From contig CAIRAF010000066.1 of NCBI GenBank assembly GCA_903876465.1, forward strand, positions 1 to 14,603: 14,603 nucleotides of DNA. Reading direction: 5' to 3'. A program made the translations under genes and the position numbers. Numbering within the stretch: the stretch's first letter is position 1; each line of letters begins with the position of its first letter. Of this stretch, positions 12,848-14,603 are shown in pieces. Below the pieces are notes generated by a model. That model saw nothing but the letters and a program-made list of their open reading frames with translations, was not told the DNA's origin and did no database searches. The DNA comes from an uncultured bacterium (lineage in GTDB: Bacteria > Patescibacteriota > Minisyncoccia > Phycocordibacterales > PALSA-1337).

Positions 12848-13246
12848 TTATTCCGGTAATTTATCAATAACGATTCCGGAAGTCTTTTCGAAACGACCGA
12901 TACGTTCAGCGAGATTATCTTGAATTCCCCCATCACAAAATGTGTGTTTGAGAGACCTTTTCAGTATTCGACCGATTAAATTCTTGACCTGCTCATGTTC
13001 ATCTTCATCAATAAATACGACTTTCAGAATCTTATCAATATCGGTATAACGAAGGATTAAACTTGTGCACCTCAAATAAATTTGCCTTTCTAAATAAGAG
13101 ATTCTTCCCGGATTTGCACCAGCGCAACGTGAACGCTGACCAATCGAAATACATGCGCGCCTAGCATGTCTCCGCAATTCTTGATCACGTAACTGATCGG
13201 CTTGTTTTACCAAAGCTATTTTACTGTCAATATATATTCTGCTCAC
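12848..13246 (-). CDS. Small hypothetical protein (132 aa), GTG start, standalone unit
   Basis: Not recognised. 132 residues starting at a GTG (13244-13246); AGGAAAGG lies 6 nt upstream, and no ATG is available near the N-terminus. The N-terminal half is basic and helical (KQADQLRDQELRRHARRACISIGQRSRCAG, about 14-43). It has cysteines at about 32, 41 and 60, with a fourth in HTFCDGG. The C-terminal half has acidic FIDEDEHEQVKNLI and basic GRILKRSLKHTF stretches. There is no signal peptide or membrane segment. The strongly basic Arg-rich N-terminal region could bind nucleic acid, but this is only inference from charge. It has its own promoter and a good terminator, standing alone between lysS and the dcw promoter. 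These flanking signals support a real gene. Function unknown. Confidence 0.7.
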   Translation of the reverse strand: MSRIYIDSKIALVKQADQLRDQELRRHARRACISIGQRSRCAGANPGRISYLERQIYLRCTSLILRYTDIDKILKVVFIDEDEHEQVKNLIGRILKRSLKHTFCDGGIQDNLAERIGRFEKTSGIVIDKLPE

Positions 13247-13259
13247 AAAAACCCTTTCC

Positions 13260-13313
13260 TGTTGTTATTTAAATTATTGATACCACAAAAACACTTGTGT
13301 GGCAAGTATTTAT
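13260..13313 (-). promoter_or_regulatory. Promoter of the 132-aa gene
   Basis: On the minus strand TTGCCA, a 17-bp spacer and TATCAA lie between the lysS stop and the GTG start. The spacer region also forms CCACA ... TGTGG, a short inverted repeat overlapping the -35. Leader of about 30 nt with an AGGAAAGG element. Confidence 0.5.
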
Positions 13314-13315
13314 TA

Positions 13316-14518
13316 TTACTCACTTTTTGGACGCATAAGTGGAAACAATTGCGTCTCACGAAGTGGTTTGCCGATCAAAGTTGAAAAAAGTCTGTCACCG
13401 TATCCAAAACCAAAGGCTGGTGGCATAGCATGCTCAAGCATTTCTACGAATTCCCAGTCTGGCATCATGGCTTCAGTATCCCCTTTGTCTATAAGCTTCT
13501 TTTGATTTTCAAAACGAGCGCGCTGATCAGGTGCATCATTGAGTTCAGCGAAACCATTAGTCATCTCTGCTCCACCAAGGATAAGTTGAGCGCGAAGTGT
13601 AGTCTCAGGACGTGCTGGGTCAACCTTAGACAAAGGAGAAACGAGTTTTGGATGGCCAACAAGCCAAGCAGGACCAGTGATTTGCTTACGACAATACTTC
13701 CACAGAGTGTCGGTCAAACGTTCACGATTCATACCTTCAAAAGTTACTTTCAATTCTTTAAGCTTTGCGACCATGTCTTTCTCTGAAGCTGTTAGAACGT
13801 CTATACCAGTCATATCCTTAACAGTATCGACATATTGTATACGTGGCCAAGGTGCTGACAAATCAACTTTAGATCCACGAATATCAAAAGAAAGTGTTCC
13901 AAAAGTTTCTTCTGCGACTTTCTTTATTAATTTTTCGCTAAAAATGACTCCTTCATCAAAAGAAAAATATGAGCCATAGAATTCAAGGTTAGTAAATTCT
14001 TGAGCGTGTTCTGGACTTGATCCCTCGTTACGGTATAAACGTCCTATTTCAAAAGTTCGAGGAAAACCAGCGGCAATAAGTCTCTTCTGCCAAAGTTCTC
14101 CAACTGAAATACGGAGAAAGACATCCATATCATAATCATTGTGGTGCGTAGCGAAAGGTCTAGCCTCTGCTCCACCAGTTGTAGTCTCAAGTGTTGGTGT
14201 TTCAACTTCCAGAAAACCATTTTCCTTCATATACTCTCTAGCCGCATCCCAGAATTTTGCTTTCTTATAAAAAATATCTCGAGTTTCTGGTTCCATTATG
14301 AAATCCAAATAACGTTTACGGAGTTTTTCATCAGGATCAGTGAGACCGTGCCACTTTTCTGGTAATGGAAGAAGTGACTTTGAAGCCATTGTCCACGCAC
14401 TGATCAGAATACTTTGTTCGCCTCTTTGAGTTACGAAAAATGTTCCTGTGACACTTATAATATCTCCAATATCGACGACACTATTGAATTGTCCCTTGCC
14501 GATTCTGCGCACCAAAAA
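13316..14518 (-). CDS. lysS: Lysyl-tRNA synthetase (class II), 5' end missing at a junction
   Basis: Class II synthetase charging tRNA-Lys. The visible 399+ residues start in the OB-fold anticodon domain: VVDIGDIISVTGTFFVTQRGE is the strand pair at its end. The catalytic domain follows: KRYLDFIMEPETRDIFYKKAK, the motif 1 region ENGFLEVETPTLETTTGGAEARPF (about 98-121), motif 2 FEIGRLYRNEGSSPEHAQEFTNLEFY (155-180), GGAEMTNGFAELNDAPDQ (314-331) and motif 3 GFGYGDRL (369-376), ending LFPLMRP. Motif 3 is one residue shorter than the usual GIGIDRL form. The longest in-window frame could begin at a TTG (14513-14515), but that lies mid-domain. The N-terminal helix and most of the OB fold (roughly 80-100 residues) are lacking. 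Just upstream the sequence turns into an unrelated GC-rich fragment, so the 5' end is lost to a junction, not to a true start. Confidence 0.95.
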   Translation of the reverse strand, partial: FLVRRIGKGQFNSVVDIGDIISVTGTFFVTQRGEQSILISAWTMASKSLLPLPEKWHGLTDPDEKLRKRYLDFIMEPETRDIFYKKAKFWDAAREYMKENGFLEVETPTLETTTGGAEARPFATHHNDYDMDVFLRISVGELWQKRLIAAGFPRTFEIGRLYRNEGSSPEHAQEFTNLEFYGSYFSFDEGVIFSEKLIKKVAEETFGTLSFDIRGSKVDLSAPWPRIQYVDTVKDMTGIDVLTASEKDMVAKLKELKVTFEGMNRERLTDTLWKYCRKQITGPAWLVGHPKLVSPLSKVDPARPETTLRAQLILGGAEMTNGFAELNDAPDQRARFENQKKLIDKGDTEAMMPDWEFVEMLEHAMPPAFGFGYGDRLFSTLIGKPLRETQLFPLMRPKSE

Positions 14519-14519
14519 A

Positions 14520-14603
14520 GGCCTGGTCGCCCTTGGCAGTGGTGAAGTTTTGCGCGTCCTGGCGACCGATCCGGGCGCCGTGCGTGACTTTGAAGCCTTT
14601 GCC
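14520..14603 (+). CDS. tusA: Fragment of a TusA/SirA-family sulfur carrier protein, partial at both ends, probably from another genome
   Basis: The plus strand encodes 28 residues without a stop. The stretch GEVLRVLATDPGAVRDFEAF is the hallmark middle segment of TusA-like proteins, small sulfur-transfer proteins used in tRNA thiolation and sulfur metabolism, in which SGEVLxVxATDPGSxxDFxAF follows the CPxP active-site segment. The active-site cysteine would lie upstream and is not present. The bases are strongly GC-rich with G/C third positions, unlike anything else in the window. They begin exactly where lysS ceases to match, at an AAAAAAGG tract. The likeliest explanation is a chimeric contig end, with DNA from a GC-rich proteobacterium. 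A genuine rearrangement is less likely. Confidence 0.75.

Noticed and set aside
14513..14515. TTG as true start of lysS
   Set aside because: It lies in the middle of the OB fold. Homology should continue upstream but the sequence turns foreign there.
14516..14603. Minus-strand reading of the GC-rich tail as lysS N-terminus
   Set aside because: The frame is open but the residues do not match LysRS, while the opposite strand gives a clear TusA segment.

Overview
The window looks like a piece of a Candidate Phyla Radiation (Patescibacteria, most likely Parcubacteria-type) chromosome. The evidence is the AT-rich composition, the standard genetic code with mainly TAA stops, GWxW/Asp-box and peptidoglycan-binding surface proteins of a style common in that group, compact forms of universal genes (ValRS without a C-terminal arm, MurF without its N-terminal domain), and a short division/cell-wall cluster. 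The lineage call is inference from gene style; no 16S gene is present.

Layout. Positions 1-1100 (minus) hold the N-terminal 366 residues of a secreted Asp-box protein, cut by the window edge. Positions 1196-3466 (minus) are valS, with its own promoter placed so that the mRNA would be leaderless. Positions 3522-4832 and 4851-6030 (plus) are two self-contained transcription units, each with a TTGACA promoter, one secreted protein (an unrecognised one, then a repeat-rich peptidoglycan-binding one) and a strong intrinsic terminator. Positions 6047-7045 hold a small plus-strand hypothetical gene and a minus-strand pair of small membrane proteins. Positions 7178-7642 (minus) are another self-contained unit with a 103-aa protein, whose -35 box starts at the base after the CCA of a tRNA-Glu (7643-7717). 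Positions 7764-12750 (minus) are the dcw cluster, in transcription order mraZ, rsmH, ftsL-like, ftsI-type PBP, murF, preceded by a MraZ operator and a TATAAT promoter. Positions 12801-13290 (minus) are one more standalone small gene. Positions 13316-14518 (minus) are lysS, whose 5' part is missing.

The last ~84 bases (14520-14603) do not fit lysS. On the plus strand they encode a GC-rich fragment recognisable as a TusA/SirA-family sulfur carrier protein. The window therefore probably ends in a chimeric junction inside lysS.

How the genes work together. MraZ probably represses the cluster through direct repeats overlapping the -10. RsmH methylates 16S rRNA. The FtsL-like protein and the class B PBP serve septal wall synthesis, and MurF completes the muropeptide precursor. 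valS, tRNA-Glu and lysS are translation genes. The secreted genes probably build the cell surface.

The most unusual signal not explained by genes is a family of degenerate 7-bp tandem repeats (coding-strand consensus about GTTAGRA). They fill the rsmH/ftsL and ftsI/murF junctions starting at the TAA stop codons, occur as a single unit at the mraZ/rsmH junction, and are translated in frame inside a variable loop of ValRS. No intergenic gap exceeds about 215 bases, and no CRISPR array, rRNA gene or insertion sequence was seen.
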